DNA of 43,173 bases from Cyclobacteriaceae bacterium (lineage in GTDB: Bacteria > Bacteroidota > Bacteroidia > Cytophagales > Cyclobacteriaceae), in contig JAAUQL010000045.1 in the NCBI GenBank assembly GCA_012033595.1, positions 1 to 43,173 on the forward strand, given 5' to 3'. Shown in pieces: positions 8,496 through 16,606 of the stretch. Position 1 is the first letter of the stretch; each line of letters starts with the position of its first letter. The notes under the pieces are model-generated. The model did no database searches, was not told the origin of the DNA, and saw nothing but the letters and a program-made list of their open reading frames with translations. The position numbers and the translations under genes were made by a program.

Positions 8496-10256
8496 ATGCT
8501 AAGAACTCATAACTGCGGCGAATTGCGCCTGGAAGATGCCACAAAACAGGTGACACTGTGTGGTTGGGTACAAAAAGTAAGGGACAAAGGTGGAATGATA
8601 TGGATCGACCTCCGCGACAGGTATGGGATAACACAATTGGTATTTGACGAAAGCAAATCGCCCAAGGCGGCGATAGAAACCGCACGCAAACTTGGAAGGG
8701 AATATGTGATACAATCGGTCGGTACTGTGGTGGAACGATACGCCAAAAACGATAAAATGCCCACGGGCAATATAGAAATAGACGTGGAAGAAATCCGGAT
8801 TCTCAATCCATCCATCGTGCCTCCGTTTACCATAGAAGACGAAACCGACGGCGGCGATGAATTGCGAATGAAATACCGCTATCTCGATATCAGGCGAAAC
8901 CCTGTGCGCAAAAGCCTGGAGCTGCGCCACCAAATGCTGCAACAGACCCGCCAGTATATGGACGGTCAGCACTTTATGGAAGTAGAAACCCCGGTGCTGA
9001 TAAAGTCCACTCCCGAAGGGGCGCGTGACTTTGTGGTGCCTTCGCGTGTAAACAAGGGGGAGTTTTATGCACTGCCCCAATCGCCCCAGACCTTCAAGCA
9101 ATTGCTCATGGTATCTGGTATCGACCGGTACTTCCAGATTGTGAAGTGCTTTCGCGATGAAGATTTGCGTGCCGACCGGCAGCCGGAATTTACCCAGATA
9201 GATTGCGAAATGTCGTTCATTACCCGCGACGATATTTTGAGCACGTTCGAAGGCCTCATCAGGCACCTTTTTAAGCAGGTACTCCACTACGACCTGGGTA
9301 CGGTAGTGCACATGAGCTACGATGATGCCATGAAATACTATGGCAACGACAAGCCTGATCTGCGCTTTGAAATGCAATTTTCCGAAATCGACGACCTGGT
9401 GAAAGGCAAAGGGTTTTCTGTGTTCGACGATGCCGAAATCGTGGTAGGCATCTGTGCCCCAGGATGTGCCGAGTACACCCGAAAGCAGCTCGACGAGCTG
9501 ACCGAATATGTGAAAAAACCCCAGATAGGCGCCAAAGGCCTGGTATATAGCAAATACAACATCGATGGAAGTTTCAAATCGTCGATTGATAAATTCTACT
9601 CACAAGAAGACCAGCAGCGTTGGGCTGATCGCATGGGAGCCAGGCCTGGTGACCTGATGCTCATTTTGTCTGGGCCTGTCACACAGACCAGAAGCGCCTT
9701 GTCTGAACTGAGGTTGAAAATGGGCACTGCGCTGGGACTGAGAACCAGAAATGTTTTTAAGGCGCTATGGCTGTTGGACTTTCCACTGTTGGAATGGGAC
9801 GAAGCATCACAACGTTTTCATGCCATGCACCATCCTTTTACCTCTCCCACACCTGAGGATATGGATAAATTAGGCACCGATCCCGGATCTGTAAAGGCCA
9901 ACGCCTATGACCTGGTGATCAACGGAGTGGAGATTGGCGGCGGTTCCATCAGGATTCATGATAAAAAATTGCAGCAGCAAATGTTCAACGCACTGGGATT
10001 TACCGAAGTAGAAGCCAAAAAGCAATTTGGATTTTTGCTTGATGCCTTCGAATTTGGTGCTCCACCTCATGGGGGCATCGCCTTTGGCTTCGACCGGCTG
10101 TGTGCCATGTTTGGCGGTTCGGATTCTATTCGCGACTATATCGCCTTTCCCAAAAACAACTCCGGAAGGGACGTAATGATCGACACGCCTTCTACCATAT
10201 CGCAAGAGCAATTGGATGAACTCAGCATCGCTTTGAAGCAGGAAGAAAAAGCCTAG
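8496..10256 (+). CDS. aspS: Aspartate--tRNA ligase
   Basis: The 586-residue class II aminoacyl-tRNA synthetase charges tRNA-Asp. The N-terminal OB-fold anticodon-binding domain (about 1-105) has the typical [20 protein letters not shown] stretch. Catalytic motif 2 reads [18 protein letters not shown], followed by a bacterial GAD insertion domain (about 290-415). The MHHPFTSP segment and motif 3 ([16 protein letters not shown]) complete the active site. Length matches bacterial AspRS. A -7 box and an AAAAGGAA ribosome-binding site precede the ATG. Confidence 0.98.
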   Translation: MLRTHNCGELRLEDATKQVTLCGWVQKVRDKGGMIWIDLRDRYGITQLVFDESKSPKAAIETARKLGREYVIQSVGTVVERYAKNDKMPTGNIEIDVEEIRILNPSIVPPFTIEDETDGGDELRMKYRYLDIRRNPVRKSLELRHQMLQQTRQYMDGQHFMEVETPVLIKSTPEGARDFVVPSRVNKGEFYALPQSPQTFKQLLMVSGIDRYFQIVKCFRDEDLRADRQPEFTQIDCEMSFITRDDILSTFEGLIRHLFKQVLHYDLGTVVHMSYDDAMKYYGNDKPDLRFEMQFSEIDDLVKGKGFSVFDDAEIVVGICAPGCAEYTRKQLDELTEYVKKPQIGAKGLVYSKYNIDGSFKSSIDKFYSQEDQQRWADRMGARPGDLMLILSGPVTQTRSALSELRLKMGTALGLRTRNVFKALWLLDFPLLEWDEASQRFHAMHHPFTSPTPEDMDKLGTDPGSVKANAYDLVINGVEIGGGSIRIHDKKLQQQMFNALGFTEVEAKKQFGFLLDAFEFGAPPHGGIAFGFDRLCAMFGGSDSIRDYIAFPKNNSGRDVMIDTPSTISQEQLDELSIALKQEEKA

Positions 10257-10344
10257 CAAATGCAAGTTTACACGGTGACTAAATGGGGGGCATGAAGATG
10301 GTTCTGGTACCGCAGTTACAGGTGGCAGGGGCTTGGCTTTCAGC

Positions 10345-10920
10345 CTAGGTTTTCTCTATCCATTTGGTTGATTCATGAAAATTATAGGCTTTGAGCTTTT
10401 CTATCAGTTCAAGGATATTGTGCGAGTTGATGAGGGTACTTACTGTTTCGCTTTTTAAAAAACCTTCGTGCACCAGCTTGTCAAGAAAGCGGGTGATGTC
10501 ATCATAAAAGCCATGAACATTGTATAGCGCCACGGGTTTTTTGATGAGCGATAGTTGCGACCAGGTAAATATTTCGAAGAGTTCTTCCAGCGTGCCTATA
10601 CCGCCGGGCATGGCTACGAAACCTTGAGACAATTCTGCCATTTTTTGCTTGCGCTCATGCATCGAGTTTACAATCACCAACTTGCTCAGACCGTCGTGTC
10701 CGACTTCTTTTTCGTACAAAAACCTTGGGATAATACCCGTCACTTGTCCGCCATGTTCCATGACGGCATTGGCCAATACCCCCATGAGCCCCACGCTGCC
10801 ACCACCATATACCAAGCCGATATTTTCCTCTGCGAGGCGTTTGCCAAGCTCATAGGCTGATTTTTCATAAATCGGGTGAAAACCCATGCTCGAACCACAA
10901 AATACACATATACTTTCCAT
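10345..10920 (-). CDS. LOG-family protein (TIGR00730), possible nucleotide phosphoribohydrolase
   Basis: The 191-residue protein has a Rossmann-like lysine-decarboxylase-like/LOG fold. The opening SICVFCGSSMGF, the glycine-rich LVYGGGSVGLMG and the diagnostic PGGIGTLEE (105-113) are all present. LOG proteins release nucleobases from nucleoside 5'-monophosphates (cytokinin activation in plants). The bacterial physiological substrate is usually unknown. The ATG at 10920 was chosen because it begins at the conserved SICVFCGS strand; the longer frame adds 11 unlikely residues. It lies just downstream of the YraN gene on the same strand and converges with aspS. Confidence 0.9.
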   Translation of the reverse strand: MESICVFCGSSMGFHPIYEKSAYELGKRLAEENIGLVYGGGSVGLMGVLANAVMEHGGQVTGIIPRFLYEKEVGHDGLSKLVIVNSMHERKQKMAELSQGFVAMPGGIGTLEELFEIFTWSQLSLIKKPVALYNVHGFYDDITRFLDKLVHEGFLKSETVSTLINSHNILELIEKLKAYNFHESTKWIEKT

Positions 10921-10959
10921 AGTAACATTATTTAAGTTTTGTCCGATAGCCACATTCTA

Positions 10960-11307
10960 TTAAAACGCATCTTCAAAATGGGTGATTTCTGTGGTGCTTT
11001 TCCTTACAATGGCAATGATATCGAAACGGATTTGCCCTTGCCAGGCGATATCAATGATGTACTGCACTGCGGCTTTATGGATATTTTCCACTTTATTTTC
11101 GTTTACAAATTCCTCAGGCATACCAAAAGCGGTGTTGGTACGTGTTTTCACCTCTACAAAGATCATCAAGTCGTTTTTGGATGCTATAAGGTCAATTTCC
11201 GATCGGCGGTATCGATAGTTGCATGCGCAGATGTGCCAGGCGTTTTGCTCCAAATAATCCCTGGCCAGCTGCTCCCCTTCTAAGCCCAATTCATTATTTT
11301 TGCCCAT
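10960..11307 (-). CDS. YraN family (UPF0102) endonuclease-like protein
   Basis: The 115-residue protein has the UPF0102 fold, related to Holliday-junction resolvases and restriction endonucleases. It opens with GLEGEQLARDYLEQ. A nuclease-type acidic cluster includes Glu37 and Asp39 (RRSEIDLIA) and Glu52-Val-Lys54 (IFVEVKTRTN). Biochemical function in bacteria is not settled. The gene is 39 bp upstream of the LOG gene and diverges from manA with only 38 bp between starts. Confidence 0.88.
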   Translation of the reverse strand: MGKNNELGLEGEQLARDYLEQNAWHICACNYRYRRSEIDLIASKNDLMIFVEVKTRTNTAFGMPEEFVNENKVENIHKAAVQYIIDIAWQGQIRFDIIAIVRKSTTEITHFEDAF

Positions 11308-11345
11308 TAGCTATTATACCTTTCCAATTTTTAAACAAAACTGCA

Positions 11346-12326
11346 ATGTCTGATTTATATCCATTAAAATTCGAAACTATTTTTAAAGATAAGATTTGGG
11401 GTGGACAAAAAATAAAAACTATCCTCAACAAAGATTTTGGCGATTTGCCCAACTGCGGCGAGACCTGGGAAATTAGCGGTGTGCAGGGGAACATTTCAGT
11501 AGTGAAAAATGGAGGCTTGCAGGGCAAAGATTTGCAAAGCCTGCTGGAAAAATACAAAGGAAAGCTGGTGGGAGAAAAAGTGTACCAAAAGTACGGCAAT
11601 GAATTTCCGCTGCTGGTCAAATTTATCGATGCCAATGACGACCTCAGCGTACAGGTGCATCCCGATGATGCCCTGGCCAGGAAACGGCATAATTCCTTTG
11701 GTAAAACCGAAATGTGGTACATCTTCCAGGCCGATGATGATGCCACGCTCAACTCCGGGTTTAACCGACCCCTCACCAGGGCGCAATACCTCGATTATTT
11801 TAACAATGGTGAGCTAATGGATATACTCAACATCGACCAGGTGCAGGCAGACGATGTGTATTTTTTGCCTGCCGGTCGGGTGCATTACATTGGCAAAGGA
11901 TGCCTGCTGGCCGAAATTCAACAAACCTCCGACATCACCTATCGCATCTATGATTTCGACCGCACCGATCGCCAGGGCCGCAAACGCGAATTGCATACAG
12001 CGGAATCGCTCGACGCCATAGACTTCGCTTACCATCAGCAGTATAAAACCTCGTATCGAGATCAGAAAAACGAAGCCGTGGAGCTGGTATCCTGCGCCTA
12101 TTTCACCACAAACAAATTGCATTGCGACCAGTTGATACACCGGGACCATAGCCGGCGCGATTCCTTTGTCATTTATGTATGCATGGATGGCGCGCTCACC
12201 CTTCAATATGAAAGTGGCTCCGTGCCTATGGAAAAAGGGGAAGCCCTGCTATTGCCGGCAGAAATCGAAAAAATATCTTTGAAGCCGGAGGGATCATTTA
12301 AGGTATTGGAATCTTATGTATCATAA
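11346..12326 (+). CDS. manA: Mannose-6-phosphate isomerase, type I/class I-like
   Basis: The 326-residue cupin-fold zinc enzyme interconverts mannose-6-phosphate and fructose-6-phosphate. Family landmarks are FKDKIWGGQKIKT and NCGETWEISG near the start, the metal-binding VQVHPDD and KTEMWYI, PAGRVHYIGKG, and SDITYRIYDFDR. Length fits the short bacterial form. The ATG at 11346 was chosen because it begins the family's conserved N-terminus (PLKFETIFKDKIWGG); the upstream extension is not conserved-looking. Its stop overlaps the lipB start by 11 bases, so translation is probably coupled. Confidence 0.93.
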   Translation: MSDLYPLKFETIFKDKIWGGQKIKTILNKDFGDLPNCGETWEISGVQGNISVVKNGGLQGKDLQSLLEKYKGKLVGEKVYQKYGNEFPLLVKFIDANDDLSVQVHPDDALARKRHNSFGKTEMWYIFQADDDATLNSGFNRPLTRAQYLDYFNNGELMDILNIDQVQADDVYFLPAGRVHYIGKGCLLAEIQQTSDITYRIYDFDRTDRQGRKRELHTAESLDAIDFAYHQQYKTSYRDQKNEAVELVSCAYFTTNKLHCDQLIHRDHSRRDSFVIYVCMDGALTLQYESGSVPMEKGEALLLPAEIEKISLKPEGSFKVLESYVS

Positions 12327-13065
12327 TGTGAATATTATTAAAAATAAGAAAGTCATATTTCAAAATCTCGGTTTGGTCGATTACCAAAAAGCCTGGGACT
12401 ATCAGGAGACCCTCTTTCGCGGATTGGTTGAACAAAAACTGCAAAACCGGGAACTGCCCGACCACCAGCAGCAGAAAACGGCCAATTATCTGCTGTTTTG
12501 CGAGCATCCTCATGTATATACCCTGGGTAAAAGCGGCAAGCAAGAGCACCTGCTACTCGATGCTGCCGGATTGAAACAAAAAGAGGCCACCTACTATAAG
12601 ATCAACCGCGGGGGCGATATCACTTACCATGGCCCCGGCCAGTTGGTCGGCTACCCGATCTTTGACCTCGACAACTTCTTTACCGATATCCACAAGTACC
12701 TGCGATACCTCGAAGAGGCCATTATCCTCACTTTGCAAGAATATGGGATAGCCGCAGGCCGGATAGAAGGTATGACAGGTGTATGGCTGGACCACATCGA
12801 CAAGCGCAGCCCACGAAAAATATGCGCCATAGGTGTAAAGACCAGCCGGTGGGTTACCATGCATGGCTTTGCATTCAATGTAAATGCCAACCTTGCCTAT
12901 TTCAACAACATAATCCCCTGTGGCATATCCGATAAGGCGGTGACTTCGCTCGACAAAGAGCTGGGCAAGTTTGTGGAAATGAAAGTGGTGGCCGCTAAAG
13001 TAATGCGTCATCTTGCGGCTATTTTCGAATTTGAATCTATAGAAGAGATGGCTTATGAAAAGTGA
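12316..13065 (+). CDS. lipB: Octanoyl-[acyl-carrier-protein]--protein N-octanoyltransferase
   Basis: The 249-residue enzyme moves octanoate from acyl carrier protein to the lipoyl domains of dehydrogenase complexes, the first step of lipoate synthesis. The family signature RGGDITYHGPGQLVGYPI spans 98-115. KICAIGVK (168-175) supplies the catalytic lysine, and PCGISDK supplies the acyl-thioester Cys202. Length and motifs are normal. It overlaps manA by 11 bases upstream and the next small gene by 11 bases downstream. Confidence 0.96.
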   Translation: MYHNVNIIKNKKVIFQNLGLVDYQKAWDYQETLFRGLVEQKLQNRELPDHQQQKTANYLLFCEHPHVYTLGKSGKQEHLLLDAAGLKQKEATYYKINRGGDITYHGPGQLVGYPIFDLDNFFTDIHKYLRYLEEAIILTLQEYGIAAGRIEGMTGVWLDHIDKRSPRKICAIGVKTSRWVTMHGFAFNVNANLAYFNNIIPCGISDKAVTSLDKELGKFVEMKVVAAKVMRHLAAIFEFESIEEMAYEK

Positions 13066-13453
13066 CCTGAACATACCTAAGGTGTCGGGAGTGGAAATAG
13101 TGGCTGCCCCCCAGCAAGAAGGAGATGAGCTGTGGGATATCTATCTGATCAACAGAAACGATGTCAACTTAAAGAACGTGCTGATCGCATCCAAAGGCTA
13201 TGGACAGAAGGATGGCAAAGATCAGAAAACATCCACCCTCAGGCATATGATCAACGATGTGGAACCTCAAAGTATGATAAAAATTGAACCCATTCAGAAG
13301 CAGGTTTTTCACCTCACCAACGAATATTGGGTGAGTTATTACATCGGCAGCGCCATCTACGACAAAAAGTTCATTTTTGTGCCAGACAGCATCCAGCAGG
13401 CCAATATCACCAAAATTGATGGCTTCGATCTGAATGGCGTTTGGCATAAGTAG
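13055..13453 (+). CDS. Small conserved Bacteroidota protein overlapping lipB
   Basis: The 132-residue soluble protein has no signal peptide or membrane segment. The look (an IPKVSGVEIVAAPQ opening, WDIYLINRN, a KTSTLRHMI segment, and an FIFVPDSI strand near the end) matches a conserved Bacteroidota family from memory. That family is sometimes mislabelled as a phenylalanyl-tRNA synthetase alpha subunit. Nothing here resembles a synthetase catalytic core, so that name is not used. It overlaps lipB by 11 bases, suggesting coupled expression. Function unknown. Confidence 0.75.
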   Translation: MKSDLNIPKVSGVEIVAAPQQEGDELWDIYLINRNDVNLKNVLIASKGYGQKDGKDQKTSTLRHMINDVEPQSMIKIEPIQKQVFHLTNEYWVSYYIGSAIYDKKFIFVPDSIQQANITKIDGFDLNGVWHK

Positions 13454-13838
13454 GTATAGCCTATAAACGTAGATTAAAGTGCCAGGTGAGACCAGGGGAA
13501 AAAGAGCGCCGGCCTGACAAACCAGCGGGGCTGCGTCGGGTAGTGCGTGGCAGCATTGTTTTGTCTTGATTTTATCTTTGCTCACTTTCTAAGCATCAAG
13601 TATCAAAAAGTAAGAATCACGGCCTTCAGGGCAATTATGGCAGGCAGCAGATTGATTTAAAATTTGTTTAGTATCATTTATTTCACATCGTCGCTTCAAG
13701 CGCAAGCTTTATTGGCCTTACCTGCAACTATCCATTCAAGAAAAACGGCTTAAAAATTAAGCAAATCCCCGGCGAATTACCGGGAAGATGTTCATTTGAA
13801 TTATGCATCAAGCCCTAATTTGTTTGTTAAGCTTGGGT
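13454..13838. other. 385-bp non-coding gap between convergent genes
   Basis: No open frame is credible here. It contains a plus-strand TATCTTTG element (13573-13580) that matches the -7 consensus but has no gene downstream. It also holds two small hairpins near the end of the minus-strand enolase gene: GCTTAA-AAA-TTAAGC near 13750, and CCCGG-N7-CCGGG near 13770. The second hairpin may help end transcription of the minus-strand unit. Confidence 0.4.
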
Positions 13839-15053
13839 TTAGTCAGTTTTGCCTAGTCTATCCATCGCTTTTTCATTCACGAGCAGTCCAAGCCCGGGTT
13901 CATTCGGGAGGCTTAAAAATCCATCTTCAAACTCAAAATAATTGTCAAACAACTCATACAGTTGGGCATAGCCGGGAAGGCGCTTACCGGCATACTCCTG
14001 AAAAGTGGCGCCATTGGGGATGGAGCCCAGCAACTGCAAGCTGGCCGCCGTGGCCAGGGTTGGCTTGGCATTGTGAACCATAATCTGTTTGCCAAAGGCA
14101 TGAGCCATGGAAGCGGTTTTCCGGCACTCGGTTATGCCACATTTGATCACATCAGCATTGATAATATCCACATTGGAAATGGTAATGAGGTCTTTCATCA
14201 TCCATTTGTTATACTCGTGTTCGCCGGCCATTACCGGGCAATCCATGGCATCAACTACTTCTCGCAGTCCTGTGTAATCTTGTTGAAAAACCGGTTCTTC
14301 CAGCGCGGCAATATTGAAGTGTTCGTAAAGTTTTTTACCCATCATAATGGCATTTGCCGGCGAATAGCCATTATTAAAATCCACCATCAATTGAATTTTA
14401 TCTCCTATTGCATTTCTTATTTCCTTCACACATTCGAAAATATCGTCAGGAAAAGGGTTGATATTTTCCTGCCTGATCTGCATGCGGGCTTTTACCGATT
14501 TGTACCCCTGACTTACAAAATCTACAGCGATGTCTGCCATTTCTTTTGGCGTCATGTAATTGTAACTTCCCTTATCTCTGCCATAGCTTCCATAAACCTG
14601 AATTTTTTCTTTGCCATTGGCCCCAAGCAGCTTTCTGGCCGGCAGGTTTACCAGTTTTCCTTTGAGATCCCACAGTGCGTTGTCCACCCCCGAAAGCACA
14701 CCGGGATGTATGCCGCCAATACCAGATTCTATGCCCTTGAGGTATGCCTCATGCCAAATCCCCTCGCTGTCAAACGGATCGCGACCCACTATGTATTGTC
14801 TCAACTGCTTCCTGATATACTGGTTGGCGAATGACTTGTTGGCACCATCGCTTTCACCCCAGCCATTAATTCCCGCATCGGTTTCTACTTTAATAAAATG
14901 TGCCTTTTTAAAATAATATCCTTTCACATCCGTGATCTTTACTTCTCCGGCAGGAATTGCTGAGGGTTTATTATTGTTGCCATGTGCGGTTGCAGGCAGT
15001 GTGAACAATGCCGAGCTCAACAATGCGTTGTTCAAAAATTTTTTTCTGTTCAT
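13839..15053 (-). CDS. Enolase-superfamily sugar-acid dehydratase (mandelate racemase/muconate lactonizing group), exported
   Basis: The 404-residue protein has an N-terminal export-type signal (MNRKKFLNNALLSSALFTLP). An enolase-superfamily capping domain and barrel follow. Catalytic features are K188-A-R190 (KARMQ), the metal ligands Asp225 (MVDFNNGY), Glu252 (ALEEPVF) and Glu278 (MAGEHEY), and His327 (IMVHNAKP). This resembles acid-sugar dehydratases of the galactonate/rhamnonate kind, but the exact substrate cannot be read from sequence. It sits downstream of a GH28 gene and a hybrid sensor on the same strand. It probably handles an acid sugar released by that system. Confidence 0.85.
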   Translation of the reverse strand: MNRKKFLNNALLSSALFTLPATAHGNNNKPSAIPAGEVKITDVKGYYFKKAHFIKVETDAGINGWGESDGANKSFANQYIRKQLRQYIVGRDPFDSEGIWHEAYLKGIESGIGGIHPGVLSGVDNALWDLKGKLVNLPARKLLGANGKEKIQVYGSYGRDKGSYNYMTPKEMADIAVDFVSQGYKSVKARMQIRQENINPFPDDIFECVKEIRNAIGDKIQLMVDFNNGYSPANAIMMGKKLYEHFNIAALEEPVFQQDYTGLREVVDAMDCPVMAGEHEYNKWMMKDLITISNVDIINADVIKCGITECRKTASMAHAFGKQIMVHNAKPTLATAASLQLLGSIPNGATFQEYAGKRLPGYAQLYELFDNYFEFEDGFLSLPNEPGLGLLVNEKAMDRLGKTD

Positions 15054-15139
15054 TTCGATAGATTTAGTTGTTGTCTTTTATATCCTCATCGGGTGAATAT
15101 GGTGTAACTGATGATTCGCACTTTCATGTGTCTTATGCC

Positions 15140-16504
15140 TTAAGGTTCAAAATTAGCAGCATGCTGGTCGATGGTTATATTGCTGAATTGCGATAGCATT
15201 ACATGGCGGATGGTCGATTTTTCTCCTTCGCGCTTTACCATTATATTCTTCAGCTCAATACTTTGGATGGGTTTATGGCTCAAACCTTTAATATCTATGG
15301 CCATTTCTCTGGCTTGGTTGCATACCACATTGCTGATGGTGATGTCGCTAAATACGGAAGGTGCATTGCCTCCCGAGTAGCTGTGGTAATCGTTGGTAAA
15401 GAAGATTGCAGTTTGTGCATCATCTATAAATATGCCATCGATGCTTACATTTCTGATATACCCGCCGCGATCGGGGTTTGACTTAAACTGAATCGCATAC
15501 TGCTGCACATATTTCATGTGAAAATTGTCCACGTAAATATGCTCAAGTCCGGCTGACATCTCGCTGCCAAAGGCCAATCCGTGCAACACCTCACTGGCAA
15601 AACAATTTCTGATCACAATATTTCGGCTGGGTTTGTTCACCCTCCAGCCGTCCTGATCTCTTCCTGATTTGATGACCACGGCATCATCACCGGCCCTGAA
15701 GGTACAGTTTTCTATCAGTACGTCTTCGCTGGAGTCCACATCTATGCCATCATTATTAATGCTATAGCTGTCAATGTGCACATTTCGGATGGTGAGGTTA
15801 TTGCAATAGGTGGGGTGAATAACCCAAAAAGGGACATTGGTAATTTCAATATCTTCAATCAAAATGTTTTCGCAGTGCATCAATTGAATGAAAGACATGC
15901 GCAAGTGATGGCCTTCTCCGAAAATGCGTTTCTCAAGAGGCTTTTGTTCTTTACCATATAATCTTAGCAAATCCTTATCCGGGTTTTGTAATATTCTCCA
16001 GTTTGCCAGTCCGCCCGCAGCTTGTGCATCGAATATCACCTGCCCGGTAATGGCTATATTTTTTTTATGCATGGCATAGATATAAGGGGAATAATTGTAA
16101 CACTCAATCCCTTCCCATCTTACCAGTTGTAGCGGCAGATAGTCAGCAGGATCTTGGCTGAAGCTAAGGGTAGTGCCATCTTCGAAATGAAGGTGTATGT
16201 CGTTGTCTAGCAAGATGGGGCCTTTGCAATGATAGTTTCCTTTGGGGAAGAGGAGCGTTCCCCCCCCTGAGTCGCTCAACATTTTGATGGCTTCATTGAT
16301 GGCCGGCTGACTATCGAAGGAAGAATCTGCCTGCACTCCGTAGTCCAAAGCGCTGATGGTACGCTCTGCAAACCGGGGGGGTGATATGTTTTCGAGTATT
16401 TCGGATATCCGTTGTGCCCTGTCAGGCTGGGTGGGCAAGGTGCATGATGCAAAAAAAGCAAGGTGTGCAATGAACAGGAAAAGTATCGGAAAGGGTCCTT
16501 TCAT
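15140..16504 (-). CDS. Glycoside hydrolase family 28 lipoprotein (polygalacturonase-like)
   Basis: The 454-residue surface or periplasmic lipoprotein has a signal ending in the lipobox AFFASC (Cys21). A right-handed parallel beta-helix of GH28 type follows. Active-site landmarks are NNDGIDVDSS (250-259), RAGDDAVVIKSG (270-281) with the paired aspartates, LHGLAFGSE (307-315) in place of the usual GHG loop, and KSNPDRGGYIRN (341-352). GH28 enzymes cut galacturonic-acid linkages in pectin or act on related oligosaccharides. The family also includes rhamnogalacturonases and exo-acting forms. It lies 86 bp upstream of the enolase-family gene and 102 bp downstream of the sensor gene. Confidence 0.92.
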   Translation of the reverse strand: MKGPFPILFLFIAHLAFFASCTLPTQPDRAQRISEILENISPPRFAERTISALDYGVQADSSFDSQPAINEAIKMLSDSGGGTLLFPKGNYHCKGPILLDNDIHLHFEDGTTLSFSQDPADYLPLQLVRWEGIECYNYSPYIYAMHKKNIAITGQVIFDAQAAGGLANWRILQNPDKDLLRLYGKEQKPLEKRIFGEGHHLRMSFIQLMHCENILIEDIEITNVPFWVIHPTYCNNLTIRNVHIDSYSINNDGIDVDSSEDVLIENCTFRAGDDAVVIKSGRDQDGWRVNKPSRNIVIRNCFASEVLHGLAFGSEMSAGLEHIYVDNFHMKYVQQYAIQFKSNPDRGGYIRNVSIDGIFIDDAQTAIFFTNDYHSYSGGNAPSVFSDITISNVVCNQAREMAIDIKGLSHKPIQSIELKNIMVKREGEKSTIRHVMLSQFSNITIDQHAANFEP

Positions 16505-16606
16505 TTAATCAACAAATTATAGCTGGATAATAGATCAAAAGTAAGGTAAGAAGATCTATGAGGCCTTCCGTACAGTATCAACCTGCTCCAAAAGAGTTTC
16601 ATTGAT

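Noticed and set aside
8499-9377. 292-codon minus-strand open frame inside aspS
   Set aside because: Shadow of aspS; composition is odd (very rich in Phe, His and Val) and there is no signal or domain.
13055-13453. Phenylalanyl-tRNA synthetase alpha subunit
   Set aside because: A label sometimes given to this small family; the protein is only 132 residues and lacks all class II synthetase motifs.
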